Shown: positions 14,501-23,466, numbered from the stretch's first letter. The stretch: 41,722 nucleotides of DNA from DATLFS01 sp035540935 (GCA_035540935.1 DATLFS010000119.1:1-41722), one strand, 5' to 3'. The notes: generated by a model not told the origin, from the sequence alone. Numbers and translations: made by a program.

Positions 14501-15397
14501 TCAACCCGTGGCGAGGGCAGCGCGGAGCCCTCCTTCGAGCTCCGGGTGGGCGAACTCGAAGCCGCCCTCCGATAACCGGTGCGGGATCTCCCGCTGGCTG
14601 GCGAGCAGCAGCTCGTCGGCCATCTCCGGAAGGGCGACCCGAAGAACGGCGCGAGGCGCGGGGAGGAGTGCCGGGCGGCGGAGGACGCGGGCGAGCGTCT
14701 CGGTGAACTCGGCGTTGCGGACCGGGTTCGGCGCGCTCAGGTTGACCGGACCGGCGACCTGTGAGCGCTCGATGCACCAGACGATCGCCCGCACCTCGTC
14801 TTCGAGCGTGATCCAGGGCCACCACTGACGTCCCGAACCTAGGCGTCCGCCCAAGCCAAGGCGGAACGGGAGCAGGATCCGCGGCAGCACACCTCCTAGT
14901 GACGACAGAACGATCCCGGTGCGCGGGTGGACGACGCGGATCCCGGCGTCGCGCGCGGCCCCGGCCGCCTCCTCCCAGGCGACGGCCACCTCGGCGAGGA
15001 ACCCGGTGCCGCGGCCGCTCTCCTCCGTCAGCTCCTCGTCGCCGCGATCGCCGTAGTAGCCGACGGCCGAGGCGCTCACCAGGACCTCGGGCGGGTGGTC
15101 GAGGCCGGCGAGCGTCTCCGCCAGCAACGCGGTGCCGCGCACGCGGCTGTCGAGCACCCGCATCTTGTGTGCTTCGGTCCAGAAGAGGCGCCCGATGCTC
15201 TCTCCGGCGAGGTGGACCACTGCGTCAACGCCCTCGAGGCGGTCGCGGTCGAGCACCCCGGCGGCCGGGTCCCAATGCAGCGTGTCGCCACCCGCGGCCC
15301 CACGGGTGATCCGCAGGACGTCATGGCCCTTGCCGCGCAGGTGCTGCGTGAGCGCGGAGCCGATGAACCCGGTGGCGCCGGTGATCGCGATCTTCAA
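14501..15397 (-). CDS. TIGR01777-family NAD(P)-dependent epimerase
   Basis: A 298-aa extended short-chain dehydrogenase-like protein (YfcH/SDR39U1 type). The N-terminal Rossmann motif is GATGFIGS (7-14). VVHLAGESI, the family's SASAVGYYGDRG motif with catalytic Tyr, and the WxxWITLEDEVRAI segment are present, as is the C-terminal DUF1731-like region (RVALPEMADELLLASQ). Its substrate is unknown. The start is TTG (15397) with GAGGAGG 6-7 bases upstream. It is divergent from the lipid kinase. Confidence 0.9.
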   Translation of the reverse strand: MKIAITGATGFIGSALTQHLRGKGHDVLRITRGAAGGDTLHWDPAAGVLDRDRLEGVDAVVHLAGESIGRLFWTEAHKMRVLDSRVRGTALLAETLAGLDHPPEVLVSASAVGYYGDRGDEELTEESGRGTGFLAEVAVAWEEAAGAARDAGIRVVHPRTGIVLSSLGGVLPRILLPFRLGLGGRLGSGRQWWPWITLEDEVRAIVWCIERSQVAGPVNLSAPNPVRNAEFTETLARVLRRPALLPAPRAVLRVALPEMADELLLASQREIPHRLSEGGFEFAHPELEGGLRAALATG

Positions 15398-15444
15398 AGA
15401 GGCCTCCTCTGTACCCGAGAGCCGCGCGCCGTAGCATCCCCGGG

Positions 15445-16371
15445 GTGGAGACCGTCATGCTCGTCGCCAACCCCTACGCCGGCTCGGTCTCGGAGTGGGG
15501 GAAGGAAGTCCTGATCAAGGCGCTGCGCGCCGACTTCAAGCTCGAGGTCGCGGAGACGACGAGCCGCGACCATGCCAGCGAGCTGGCGCGCGATGCCGCC
15601 GACCGCGACTTCGACGCCGTGCTCGCGTTCGGCGGAGACGGAACGATCAACGAGGTGGCGCAGGGTCTCATCGGGTCGCGCACGGCGCTCGGCATCCTCC
15701 CCGGCGGGAGCACGAACGTGATGGCGCGCGCGACCGGCATCCCGATGCACCCGGTCGATGCGACGGCTTATCTCGCACACCGTCTCGCGTCGCGGTCGAC
15801 GCGCCGCATCAACGTCGGACGTCTCACTTTCACCGCCACCGGCGCCGAGCGTCATTTCCTCTTCTCGGGTGGCGTGGGGCTCGACGCCGAGGTGGTCCGG
15901 CGGGTCGAACGCTCGGCCAAGCCCCGTGCCGGCAAGCACGACTGGCTCTTCCTCAGGCACGCGCTTCAGGCAGCGTGGTCGGGATACCGGCGCCGGGACC
16001 CGTCCGTCGCGATCGCGGCGGACGGTGAGGAGGAGGAGCGCGTCGTGCTGGCCGTGTGCTGCAACGGGCGGCCGTTCACGTACTTCCGTCACCGTCCCGT
16101 CGAGGTTTGCCCGGAGGCACGCCTCGACGGCGGCCTGGACGTCTACGGCATCAAGAAGATCGGCACGCACACGATCGGGCGCGTCGCCTGGGCGCTGCTC
16201 GTGAGCCACGCGCACATCGGCTGGAAGGAGGCCTATTACCGGCACGATCGCACCGGGTTCTCCGTCCGGTGCGACGAGCCCCTTCCGGTCCAGGTCGACG
16301 GCGACTACATCGGCGAGTACGGCGAGCTCCGGATCGACCTCGTGCCGCGCGCGCTCGACCTCCTGATCTAG
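15445..16371 (+). CDS. Diacylglycerol/lipid kinase family protein
   Basis: A 308-aa protein of the DagK/YegS/sphingosine-kinase fold. The nucleotide-binding motifs are ANPYAGS (8-14), FGGDGTINE (62-70) and ILPGGSTNVMARATGIP. The C-terminal beta-sandwich includes the family's late Asp-containing VQVDGDYIGEY strand. It would phosphorylate diacylglycerol or a similar lipid at the membrane, but the substrate cannot be read from the sequence. The start is GTG at 15445, 7 bases after a TAGCAT hexamer (15432-15437), a leaderless pattern; ATG at 15457 is less likely. Confidence 0.9.
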   Translation: METVMLVANPYAGSVSEWGKEVLIKALRADFKLEVAETTSRDHASELARDAADRDFDAVLAFGGDGTINEVAQGLIGSRTALGILPGGSTNVMARATGIPMHPVDATAYLAHRLASRSTRRINVGRLTFTATGAERHFLFSGGVGLDAEVVRRVERSAKPRAGKHDWLFLRHALQAAWSGYRRRDPSVAIAADGEEEERVVLAVCCNGRPFTYFRHRPVEVCPEARLDGGLDVYGIKKIGTHTIGRVAWALLVSHAHIGWKEAYYRHDRTGFSVRCDEPLPVQVDGDYIGEYGELRIDLVPRALDLLI

Positions 16372-16473
16372 CGCGCTTCCGCATCGCTTACGCTTGGCGC
16401 GGCTCGCGGGCGCCGCGGCTCGCATCCGTGGCCGCTTCCCGGTCCCGCCGGCGGATAGGAGTGGATCACTCGC

Positions 16474-17622
16474 ATGACGATGCCCACCAAAGATCAGATC
16501 TCGGAAGTCCTCGGAGAGATCCAGGACCCCGAGCTACATCGCGGGCTCAACGAGCTCAACATGGTCAGGAACATCGAGATCGCCGGGAGCGACGTCTCGG
16601 TCCTGGTCGCTCTGACGATCCCCGGCTGTCCCCTCAAGAGCTACTTCCTCGAGGTCATCCCCGCGAAGCTCAAGGAGCGCTTCCCGGCGATCGGCCACGT
16701 GAACGTCGAGCTCACGAGCATGACCGAGGAGGAGCGGCAGGCGCTGGTCGGCGGTCTGCGGAAGGAGACCCCCGCCCCGTTCGCTCGGAGCGACTCCACG
16801 ACCCAGGTCATCGCGGTCGGCTCGGGCAAAGGCGGCGTGGGCAAGTCGACGACGACGGTGAACCTCGCCGCCTCGTTGGCGAAGCTCGGCCACTCGGTCG
16901 GGCTTCTCGACGCCGACGTATGGGGCTTCTCCATCCCGCGCATGCTCGGCATCCACGAGCGGCCGACGGTCGTCGAAGACATGATCATGCCGCCGGAGAT
17001 GTTCGGCGTGAAGGTGATCTCGATCGGTCTCTTCACGCCGGAGGACAACCCGGTCGTGTGGCGGGGGCCGATGTTGCACAAGGCGCTCCAGCAGTTCCTC
17101 ACCGACGTGCACTGGGACGAGCCCGATTACCTGCTCGTCGACCTGCCCCCGGGGACGGGTGACGTGTCCATCTCGATCGCGCAGTTCCTTCCGGGCGCCT
17201 CGATGGTCGTCGTTACGACTCCACAGGCGGTCGCCGAGAAGGTGGCGCAACGCGCCGGGTTCATGGCCGAGAAGACCGGCCTTCGCGTCGCCGGCGTGGT
17301 CGAGAACATGTCGTACTTCCGCGGCGACGACGGCAAGAGCTACGAGATCTTCGGCTCGGGTGGCGGCCAGACGCTGGCCGACCGGCTCGGCGTCCCGCTC
17401 ATCGGGCAGATCCCGATCGACCCCAAGCTGCGCGAGTTCGCCGACGTCGGCGCGCCGATCGTGCTGCAGGCGCCGGACTCCGAGGTGGCGCAACGGCTCG
17501 ACCAGGCCGCGAAGGAGCTGACGAACATCCTTCCGCCCAAGCCGAGGGTGGCGAAGCGCATCAACCTGCCGCTCGTGTCGGGCCCGATGGCCGAACACGG
17601 ACACCATCACCACCGCCACTGA
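16474..17622 (+). CDS. Mrp/ApbC-type P-loop ATPase
   Basis: A 382-aa Fe-S-cluster carrier-type ATPase. The N-terminal MIP18/DUF59 domain (about 6-85) has DPELHRGLNELNMV and GCP (Cys52). The Mrp/NBP35 ATPase domain has the deviant Walker A GSGKGGVGKST (116-126), followed by LLDADVWG and VDLPPGTGD. The CxxC pair that carries the Fe-S cluster in Mrp of many bacteria (after ENMSYF) is absent: the sequence reads RGDDGKSYEIFGSGGG, the usual actinobacterial form. A His-rich tail (HGHHHHRH) ends the protein and could bind metal. It lies 3 bases upstream of deoC and is probably co-transcribed with it. Confidence 0.92.
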   Translation: MTMPTKDQISEVLGEIQDPELHRGLNELNMVRNIEIAGSDVSVLVALTIPGCPLKSYFLEVIPAKLKERFPAIGHVNVELTSMTEEERQALVGGLRKETPAPFARSDSTTQVIAVGSGKGGVGKSTTTVNLAASLAKLGHSVGLLDADVWGFSIPRMLGIHERPTVVEDMIMPPEMFGVKVISIGLFTPEDNPVVWRGPMLHKALQQFLTDVHWDEPDYLLVDLPPGTGDVSISIAQFLPGASMVVVTTPQAVAEKVAQRAGFMAEKTGLRVAGVVENMSYFRGDDGKSYEIFGSGGGQTLADRLGVPLIGQIPIDPKLREFADVGAPIVLQAPDSEVAQRLDQAAKELTNILPPKPRVAKRINLPLVSGPMAEHGHHHHRH

Positions 17623-17625
17623 GCG

Positions 17626-18546
17626 ATGACGCAGGCATCCGCCCCCTCGTTCGACCTCGTCGACCGGATCGGCGGAACCGTTGACGAGGTGGGGGCGCAG
17701 GAGCGCGCGCGGTCGCTGACGTCCCGGTCCATAAAGAAGGACTCGAAGCTGTGGGCGCTCGATCTCGCGATCCGCTGCTGTGATCTCACCACGCTCGAGG
17801 GCATCGATACGCCGGGCAAGATCCGCCAGCTCGCGGCGAAGGCGATACGGCCGAAACCCGGAGATCCCGACGTTCCCTCCGTGGCCGCGCTCTGCGTGTA
17901 CCCGCGGCTCGTGCCGCAGGCGGTCGCGGCCGTCGCCGGATCCGGAGTGAAGGTGGCGTCGGTCGCCACCGCGTTCCCTTCGGGCCAGGTGGGGCTCGAC
18001 GTGCGGCTCCGTGAGATCGAGGAGGCGGTGGCCGCCGGCGCCGACGAGATCGACATCGTCATCTCGCGCGGCGCGCTCCTCGCCGGCGACGAGGCCGTCG
18101 TCTACGAGGAGGTGGCGCGCTCGGTCGAGGCGGCGGGTGACGCGCACGTGAAGACGATCCTCGAGACCGGAGAGCTCGGCTCCTACGACCGCGTGCGGCG
18201 CGCGGCACTCATCGCGATGGCCGCCGGAAGCCACTTCATCAAGACCTCTACCGGCAAGATCTCACCCGCGGCGACCCACGGCGTGGCGCTCGTGATGTCG
18301 GAGGCGATCCGCGACTTCCACGCGGCGACGGGTAGGCGCGTCGGTTTCAAGGTCGCCGGAGGGATCCGCAGCGCCAAGGATGCGATCAGGTACCTCGTGA
18401 TCGTCCACGAGACGCTCGGCGACGAGTGGCTCGACCCGGCGCTCTTCCGCATCGGGGCCTCGAGCTTGTTGAACGACCTGCTCATGCAGATCGACAAGCA
18501 GCGAACCGGCGTCTACTCCGACCCCGACCGCTACACGCTCGACTGA
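17626..18546 (+). CDS. deoC: Deoxyribose-phosphate aldolase
   Basis: A 306-aa class I aldolase that splits 2-deoxyribose-5-phosphate into glyceraldehyde-3-phosphate and acetaldehyde. Catalytic residues are clear: Asp143 (EIDIV), Schiff-base Lys206 (FIKTSTGK) and Lys242 (FKVAGGIR). The N-terminal extension of about 60 residues makes it longer than E. coli DeoC (259 aa) but like long actinobacterial forms. It is the first plus-strand gene of the nucleoside catabolic block. The aldehyde dehydrogenases at 20415-22690 could oxidise its acetaldehyde, and the nucleoside phosphorylases on the other strand supply its pentose phosphate (after a mutase not seen here). Confidence 0.95.
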   Translation: MTQASAPSFDLVDRIGGTVDEVGAQERARSLTSRSIKKDSKLWALDLAIRCCDLTTLEGIDTPGKIRQLAAKAIRPKPGDPDVPSVAALCVYPRLVPQAVAAVAGSGVKVASVATAFPSGQVGLDVRLREIEEAVAAGADEIDIVISRGALLAGDEAVVYEEVARSVEAAGDAHVKTILETGELGSYDRVRRAALIAMAAGSHFIKTSTGKISPAATHGVALVMSEAIRDFHAATGRRVGFKVAGGIRSAKDAIRYLVIVHETLGDEWLDPALFRIGASSLLNDLLMQIDKQRTGVYSDPDRYTLD

Positions 18547-18596
18547 GGGGGATCCTCTTTGGGGCCGCTTGTCCTCACCAGGCGTCTCGGCGGCAT

Positions 18597-18642
18597 TTGA
18601 CACCTAACACGATATCCAAATAGACGTCGGATACGGTATCGT
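18597..18642 (+). promoter_or_regulatory. Promoter and putative autoregulatory operator of the XRE/nucleotidyltransferase pair
   Basis: A consensus -35 TTGACA (18597-18602) is followed 18 bp later by TAGACG (18621-18626). A second possible -10, TATCGT (18637-18642), lies 7 bases before the ATG in the leaderless pattern. An inverted repeat TATCC-n11-GGATA (18613-18633) covers this region, as expected for an operator of the adjacent XRE protein. The stretch is visibly less GC-rich than its surroundings. Confidence 0.5.
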
Positions 18643-18649
18643 CGCCCCT

Positions 18650-18973
18650 ATGAGCACTTGGGCGGGGAACCTGATCCGGCTGGCTCGGCACGACGCCGGG
18701 ATCTCGCAGCGCGATCTGGCGCGGCGCGCCGCGACGTCGCAGGCCGCGATCGCCGCCTACGAATCAGGGAGGCGTTCGCCCACGCTCGAGACCCTCGCAC
18801 GCATCGTTCGAGCGGCCGACCAAGACCTCCGCATCCAGGTGGTCCCCTACGACGACCACGACGATGTGATGGCGGTCTACGAGGCGTCGCTGTCCGAGGA
18901 GACGCGCGCGGCGCTCGAGCGTGAACGGGCGCGCCTGCGCCGCGAGGCTCGGCGCGGTCACGCGCCGGTGTAG
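18650..18973 (+). CDS. XRE-family regulator (putative antitoxin)
   Basis: A 107-aa protein. The N-terminal HTH_3/XRE domain (about 6-62) has LARHDAGISQRDLARRA, then SQAAIAAYESGRRSPTLETLARI. It is followed by a charged helical tail (VMAVYEASLSEETRAALERERARLRREARRG). It ends 4 bases before the nucleotidyltransferase gene, so the two form a tight bicistron, the layout of toxin-antitoxin modules with a nucleotidyltransferase toxin. An inverted repeat in its promoter suggests autoregulation. The toxin-antitoxin role is inferred from the layout only. Confidence 0.85.
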   Translation: MSTWAGNLIRLARHDAGISQRDLARRAATSQAAIAAYESGRRSPTLETLARIVRAADQDLRIQVVPYDDHDDVMAVYEASLSEETRAALERERARLRREARRGHAPV

Positions 18974-18977
18974 CTGA

Positions 18978-19493
18978 GTGGCGTCGAACCTCGATCGCCA
19001 GCTAGAGATGGTCGTCGAGTGCCTCGACCGTCATCGTGTCTCCTACGTCGTGATCGGCGGCGTGGCGGCGATGTTGCAAGACGTGCCGATCCCCGAAACC
19101 CTCGACATCGACGTCGTGCCGCAACGGAACGAGCGGAATCTCAAGGCGCTGGCCGAAGCGCTGGTCGAGATGGAGGCGCGGCTGCGCGTGCCGGACGACC
19201 CGGAGGGGGTCGCGATCCCGCTCGACGAACACACTTTCCGCGAGGTGTCGACTCTGACGTTCGTGACGCGTTTCGGCCCCGTCGACGTCCTCTTCGAACC
19301 GTCAGGAGCACCCGCGTACGACGAGCTTGTGAGGCGGGCTCTGGTGATGGAGCGGTTCGGAATTCAGATGTCGGTCGCCTCGATCGAGGACCTCATCGCC
19401 ATGAAACGGGCGGTGGGGCGGGAGAAGGACGCCGCCCACCTCGCGGTCTTGCTGACGTGGCGACGTGCAAATCACTTGAAGAGGAGAGAGTGA
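18978..19493 (+). CDS. Nucleotidyltransferase-fold protein (putative toxin or modifier)
   Basis: A 171-aa protein with the minimal nucleotidyltransferase core: VIGGVAAMLQ (Gly-Gly near 27-28), then TLDIDVVP (Asp-x-Asp near 43-45), and a third acidic strand at GPVDVLF. The C-terminal segment IEDLIAMKRAVGREKDAAHLAVL is typical of AbiEii/DUF6036-like nucleotidyltransferases. The start is GTG, 4 bases after the XRE stop. Such enzymes paired with an XRE or AbiEi-type regulator act as tRNA- or protein-modifying toxins in known systems; the substrate here is unknown. There is no HEPN partner, so it is not a HEPN-MNT pair. Confidence 0.82.
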   Translation: MASNLDRQLEMVVECLDRHRVSYVVIGGVAAMLQDVPIPETLDIDVVPQRNERNLKALAEALVEMEARLRVPDDPEGVAIPLDEHTFREVSTLTFVTRFGPVDVLFEPSGAPAYDELVRRALVMERFGIQMSVASIEDLIAMKRAVGREKDAAHLAVLLTWRRANHLKRRE

Positions 19494-19508
19494 CGAAGAC
19501 CTCTTTAG

Positions 19509-20294
19509 TTAGAGGTTGCCGAGGATGCGTTGCCGGTGGGCGTTGTACTCGTCTTCGGTGATCAGGTTCGCGTCGCGCAGCTGTTGCAGCTTCAGAAGAC
19601 GCTCCATCGGCTCTTGAGGCTCCTGCACGGGCGTGCTCGGATCGCTCGCCGCGACCTGGTGGGCGGCGTCCACGCCGTGTCGCTCGAGCGCTTCGAGGAC
19701 GGCGGCGCGAGCCGAGGCCATGTTGCGAAGGTCGATGTTCCCCTTCGAGGGGTCGATGCCGTGATCCCGTAGCGCCTGCATCACGGCCTGCCCCGCCTCG
19801 CTGGCTTGCCCGACGGTCATCGGCGCGCCGTCGCGGCGGTGGACGGTGATCGGCGCGCCGCCCGCGCCTCCACCTCCGTCGGTCCAGTCGATCACGTAGC
19901 TCTTCGGATCGTCGGGTTCCATCACGACCGTGAGCGGACCACCGACCGTAAGACGCCCGAGGAAGATCTGCGGGATCGTCATCGTCTTCTCGTCCTCGAA
20001 CGGCGCGATGTGCGGCGCGCTGATGCGCAGCCGTAGTTTCACCCGCGGCTGGTTGTTCACGTACGCGCCGGTCTGCGTCATCTGCAGGATCTCTGCCTGT
20101 CCTCGGACACCGGTGGCGCGCAGGCGGTCCGCGCGCGCGGCCGTCCGTCCGATCCAGAGATAGACCAAGGCCAGGAAGACGGAGACCGCGACCCAGATCT
20201 GTCCGATGAAGATCGACGGGATCGTCATCCAGAAGAAGATCCCCCCGATGAAGAAGAACCCGACGATGAACCAGCCGACCTTGTTGACCCGCAT
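19509..20294 (-). CDS. SHOCT-domain membrane protein
   Basis: A 261-aa protein with two N-terminal transmembrane helices (about 6-26 and 31-50). A soluble beta-rich region (about 60-150) follows, with GVRGQAEILQMTQTG, resembling DUF3592-type extracytoplasmic domains. A helical linker leads to a C-terminal SHOCT motif (about 228-261: LLKLQQLRDANLITEDEYNAHRQRIL). The function is unknown; SHOCT segments are thought to mediate assembly. The frame is open far upstream antisense to the aldehyde dehydrogenase, so the start is chosen at 20294 (GGGAGG about 9 bases upstream). A start at 20330 adding 12 residues is possible. Confidence 0.8.
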   Translation of the reverse strand: MRVNKVGWFIVGFFFIGGIFFWMTIPSIFIGQIWVAVSVFLALVYLWIGRTAARADRLRATGVRGQAEILQMTQTGAYVNNQPRVKLRLRISAPHIAPFEDEKTMTIPQIFLGRLTVGGPLTVVMEPDDPKSYVIDWTDGGGGAGGAPITVHRRDGAPMTVGQASEAGQAVMQALRDHGIDPSKGNIDLRNMASARAAVLEALERHGVDAAHQVAASDPSTPVQEPQEPMERLLKLQQLRDANLITEDEYNAHRQRILGNL

Positions 20295-20414
20295 CGCACC
20301 CTGCCTCCCTCTCCGGACACCTTCCGACATGGAGCCGCGCCACAGCCTATCGGCGGAGGTTCGCGCCCAGCAGGAAGTCCTGCCTGCGGATGCCCGCGGC
20401 GCGAGAATGACCGG

Positions 20415-21857
20415 ATGACGAGATGGGAGTACGCGCCGGCTCCTGAGTCCGCCGAGATCGTGTCGATCCGGCCGACCTATGGGCTTTTCATCGGTGGCGC
20501 CTTCGTCGACCCGATCGACGGCGGCGAGATGAAGACGATCAATCCCGCCACGGAGGAGGTGCTCGCTGCGGTAGCCGAGGCGGGCGAGGCCGACATCGAT
20601 CGGGCCGTTACCGCGGCGCGAGACGCGTTCCCCGCGTGGAGAGCGCTGGCGCCCAGCGACCGCGGCAAGTACGTGTTCCGCCTCGCGCGCATGATCCAGG
20701 AACGGGCGCGCGAGCTGGCCGTCCTCGAGACGATCAACGGCGGCAAGCCCATCAAAGAGAGCCGCGACATCGACGTACCTCTCGCCGCCGCGCATTTCTT
20801 CTACTACGCCGGATGGGCCGACAAGCTGGAGTACGCGTTCCCCGGGAGGAGCGCGCGACCCGTCGGCGTCTGCGCCCAGGTGATCCCCTGGAACTTTCCG
20901 CTGTTGATGCTGGCGTGGAAGATCGCGCCGGCGCTCGCATGCGGGAACACCGTCGTCCTCAAGCCGGCCGAGACGACCCCGCTCACCGCTCTTGCCTTCG
21001 CGGAGATCTGCGTCGATGCCGGTCTCCCTCCGGGCGTGGTCAACATCGTCACGGGGGCGGGCGCGACCGGTGCTGCTCTCGTGCGACACCCGGACGTGGA
21101 CAAGGTCGCCTTCACGGGCTCTACCGAGGTCGGTAAGGAGATCCAGCGCCGCCTGGCCGGCACCGGCAAGCGCCTCACGCTCGAGCTCGGCGGCAAAGCC
21201 GCGAACGTCGTGTTCGACGACGCCCCGGTCGACCAGGCGATCGAGGGTGTGGTCAACGGGATCTTCTTCAATCAGGGCCATGTGTGTTGCGCCGGCAGCA
21301 GGTTGCTCGTGCAGGAGTCCGTGGCGGAGGAGTTCGTCGCGAAGCTCAAGCGGCGTCTCGCGACGCTCCGCCTCGGCGACCCCCTCGACAAGAACACCGA
21401 CATCGGCGCGATCAACAGCCGCGACCAGCTCGACAAGATCAAGCGTCTCGTGGGGGTCGGCGTGGAAGAGGGGGCCGGTCTTTACCAGCCGGAGTGCGAG
21501 CTGCCGGAGCGCGGCTTCTGGTTCCCGCCCACGCTGCTGACCGGGGTGAGCCAGTCGCACGTCGTGGCGCGCGAAGAGATCTTCGGTCCCGTTCTGTCGG
21601 TGATGACTTTCAGAACCGAGGCGGAGGCGATCGAGAAGGCGAACAACACGACCTACGGTCTGTCCGCCGGCGTGTGGACGCAGAAGGGCAGCCGCATCCT
21701 CATGATGGCCGATGCGCTGCGCGCCGGCGTCGTGTGGGCCAACACCTTCAACCGGTTCGACCCGACCAGCCCCTTCGGCGGCTACAAGGAATCCGGGTTC
21801 GGCCGCGAAGGCGGGCGCCACGGCCTCGCCCCCTACCTGCGACTGGAAGAGCGGTGA
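20415..21857 (+). CDS. NAD(P)-dependent aldehyde dehydrogenase
   Basis: A 480-aa complete aldehyde dehydrogenase. The cofactor-binding motifs are VIPWNFPLL (Asn160) and VVLKPAE (Lys183), then FTGSTEVG. General base Glu257 lies in LELGGK and catalytic Cys291 in NQGHVCCAGSR. EEIFGPVLSV and SPFGGYKESGFGRE are also present. It would oxidise an aldehyde to the acid; given deoC in the same block, acetaldehyde is a reasonable substrate, by inference. It is translationally coupled (overlap GTGA) to a half-length paralog. Confidence 0.93.
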   Translation: MTRWEYAPAPESAEIVSIRPTYGLFIGGAFVDPIDGGEMKTINPATEEVLAAVAEAGEADIDRAVTAARDAFPAWRALAPSDRGKYVFRLARMIQERARELAVLETINGGKPIKESRDIDVPLAAAHFFYYAGWADKLEYAFPGRSARPVGVCAQVIPWNFPLLMLAWKIAPALACGNTVVLKPAETTPLTALAFAEICVDAGLPPGVVNIVTGAGATGAALVRHPDVDKVAFTGSTEVGKEIQRRLAGTGKRLTLELGGKAANVVFDDAPVDQAIEGVVNGIFFNQGHVCCAGSRLLVQESVAEEFVAKLKRRLATLRLGDPLDKNTDIGAINSRDQLDKIKRLVGVGVEEGAGLYQPECELPERGFWFPPTLLTGVSQSHVVAREEIFGPVLSVMTFRTEAEAIEKANNTTYGLSAGVWTQKGSRILMMADALRAGVVWANTFNRFDPTSPFGGYKESGFGREGGRHGLAPYLRLEER

Positions 21858-22690
21858 GCGAGCGCCTCGAGGTCCGCAAGACCTACAAGATGTTCGTCGG
21901 CGGCGGCTTCCCCCGCTCCGAGTCCGGGCGTTCGTATCCGGTGCACGACTCCTCCGGCTCGCTGCTGGCGAACGCGGTGCGTGCGTCGCGCAAAGACGTG
22001 CGGGACGCGGTGGTCGCGGCGCGCAAGGCGTGGCCGAAGTGGGCGGCTGCTACCGCGTACAACCGCGGGCAGGTCTTGTACCGGGTGGCCGAGATGATGG
22101 AGACGCGGCGCGCGGACCTCGAGCGCGAGGTGGCGGCGGCCGAGGGCAAGGGCGCGTCGAGCCAGGTGGACGAGGCGATCGACTCGTTCGTCTACTACGC
22201 GGGGTGGACCGACAAGCTGGCGCAGGTAGCCGGCAACCTCAATCCGGTCGCCGGTCCCTATTTCAACCTCAGCGCGCCGGAGCCCATGGGGATCGTCGGG
22301 CTGGTGGCGGTCGAGAAGCCGTCCCTCGCGCACGTCGCGGCGCGCCTCGCGGCCGTGATGTGCGGGGGGAACATCGCGGTGGCGCTGGCGTCGGAGGAGC
22401 ATCCGCTCCCGCTGCTCGCGCTCTGCGAGTGCATCGCGACCGCAGACGTCCCGCCCGGAGTAGTGAATGTCTTGACCGGCCGGAAAGACGAGCTCGTCCC
22501 GGTCCTGGCCGCGCACCTCGACGTCGACGCGCTGGACGTCACGGGCGTTCCCGACGAGCTGCGGGCGGAAGCCGAGCGGCTCGGCGCCGAGAACGTCAAG
22601 CGTCTCGTGGCCGCGACTTCGCTCCGGAGCCCGTACGAGGTCACCGCGCTCATGGAGATCAAGACGGTCTGGCACCCGAAGGGCGCCTGA
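21854..22690 (+). CDS. Half-length aldehyde dehydrogenase homolog lacking the catalytic domain
   Basis: A 278-aa protein homologous to the N-terminal cofactor half of aldehyde dehydrogenases, starting at a GTG that overlaps the stop of the complete enzyme. The equivalent of VIPWNFPLL is GLVAVEKPSL and the NAD-binding Lys of VVLKPAE is lost (AVALASEE). The protein ends before the catalytic Glu and Cys would appear: its C-terminus reads RLVAATSLRSPYEVTALMEIKTVW. The frame is clean and ends 3 bases before the convergent gene, so it is not an obvious recent frameshift. It probably is not an oxidoreductase; a partner or stabilising subunit for the upstream enzyme is possible. Its conserved YYAGWTDKLAQVAGN region matches its partner's YYAGWADKLEY. 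Confidence 0.85.
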   Translation: MSERLEVRKTYKMFVGGGFPRSESGRSYPVHDSSGSLLANAVRASRKDVRDAVVAARKAWPKWAAATAYNRGQVLYRVAEMMETRRADLEREVAAAEGKGASSQVDEAIDSFVYYAGWTDKLAQVAGNLNPVAGPYFNLSAPEPMGIVGLVAVEKPSLAHVAARLAAVMCGGNIAVALASEEHPLPLLALCECIATADVPPGVVNVLTGRKDELVPVLAAHLDVDALDVTGVPDELRAEAERLGAENVKRLVAATSLRSPYEVTALMEIKTVWHPKGA

Positions 22691-22693
22691 CGA

Positions 22694-23466
22694 TCAGAGG
22701 CGGGCGATCACGCCGCGCAGGAGTCGTTCGAGCCGCGGCGCGGCGGCGGCACCGGCCTCTTTGACCTCTTCGTGATCGAGGGGCCCATCCCCCACGCCGG
22801 CCGCCCGGTTCGTGACGATCGAGATCCCGAGCACCCGCAGCCCCAGGTAGCGCGCCATGATCGCTTCGTTGACGGTCGACATCCCGACGAGGTCGGCACC
22901 GAGCGTCCGTAGCATGCGGATCTCCGCCGGCGTCTCGTAGGTCGGCCCGAGGAGGCCGGCGTAGACGCCCTCGGGGATGTCCGGCTCGACAGCGCGGGCG
23001 AGGTCGCGGAGTCGGCGGTCGTAGACCTCGCTGAGGTCGGGGAAGCGCGGGCCGAGCCGGTCGTCGTTCGGCCCGAGCAAGGCATTGGTCCCGGTCAGGT
23101 TGAGGTGGTCGGAGATGAGACACGGCGCGCCGACGGTGAGCTCGGCGCGGATAGCTCCGGCCGCGTTCGTGAGGATCACGATCTCGCAGCCGGCCTCCGC
23201 GGCGAGACGCACCCATCGTGTCACCGCCTTGGCATCGTGTCCTTCGTAGAGATGAGCGCGTCCCGCGAACGCCAGCACACGCACGCCCTCGACCTCACCG
23301 TGGTAGAGGCGACCTTCGTGTCCGGCCACGGCCGCGGGCGGCATGCCGTCGATGTCGGAATAGGCGACCGACGCCTCTCCCACCAGCGAGCGTGCGACCG
23401 CGCCGAGCCCGGATCCGAGGGCGACCGCCACCTTGAAGCCGCTCCGGCCCGTCGCGCGGGCGATGC

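Noticed and set aside
16474..17622. Mrp read as inactive because it lacks the CxxC pair
   Set aside because: The missing pair is usual for actinobacterial Mrp and the P-loop is intact, so no special claim is made.
19509..21821. A 770-aa minus-strand frame through the SHOCT gene and antisense to the aldehyde dehydrogenase
   Set aside because: Only the last 261 residues have membrane helices and a SHOCT motif. The rest is charged Arg/Glu/Gly shadow sequence of the opposite-strand dehydrogenase.
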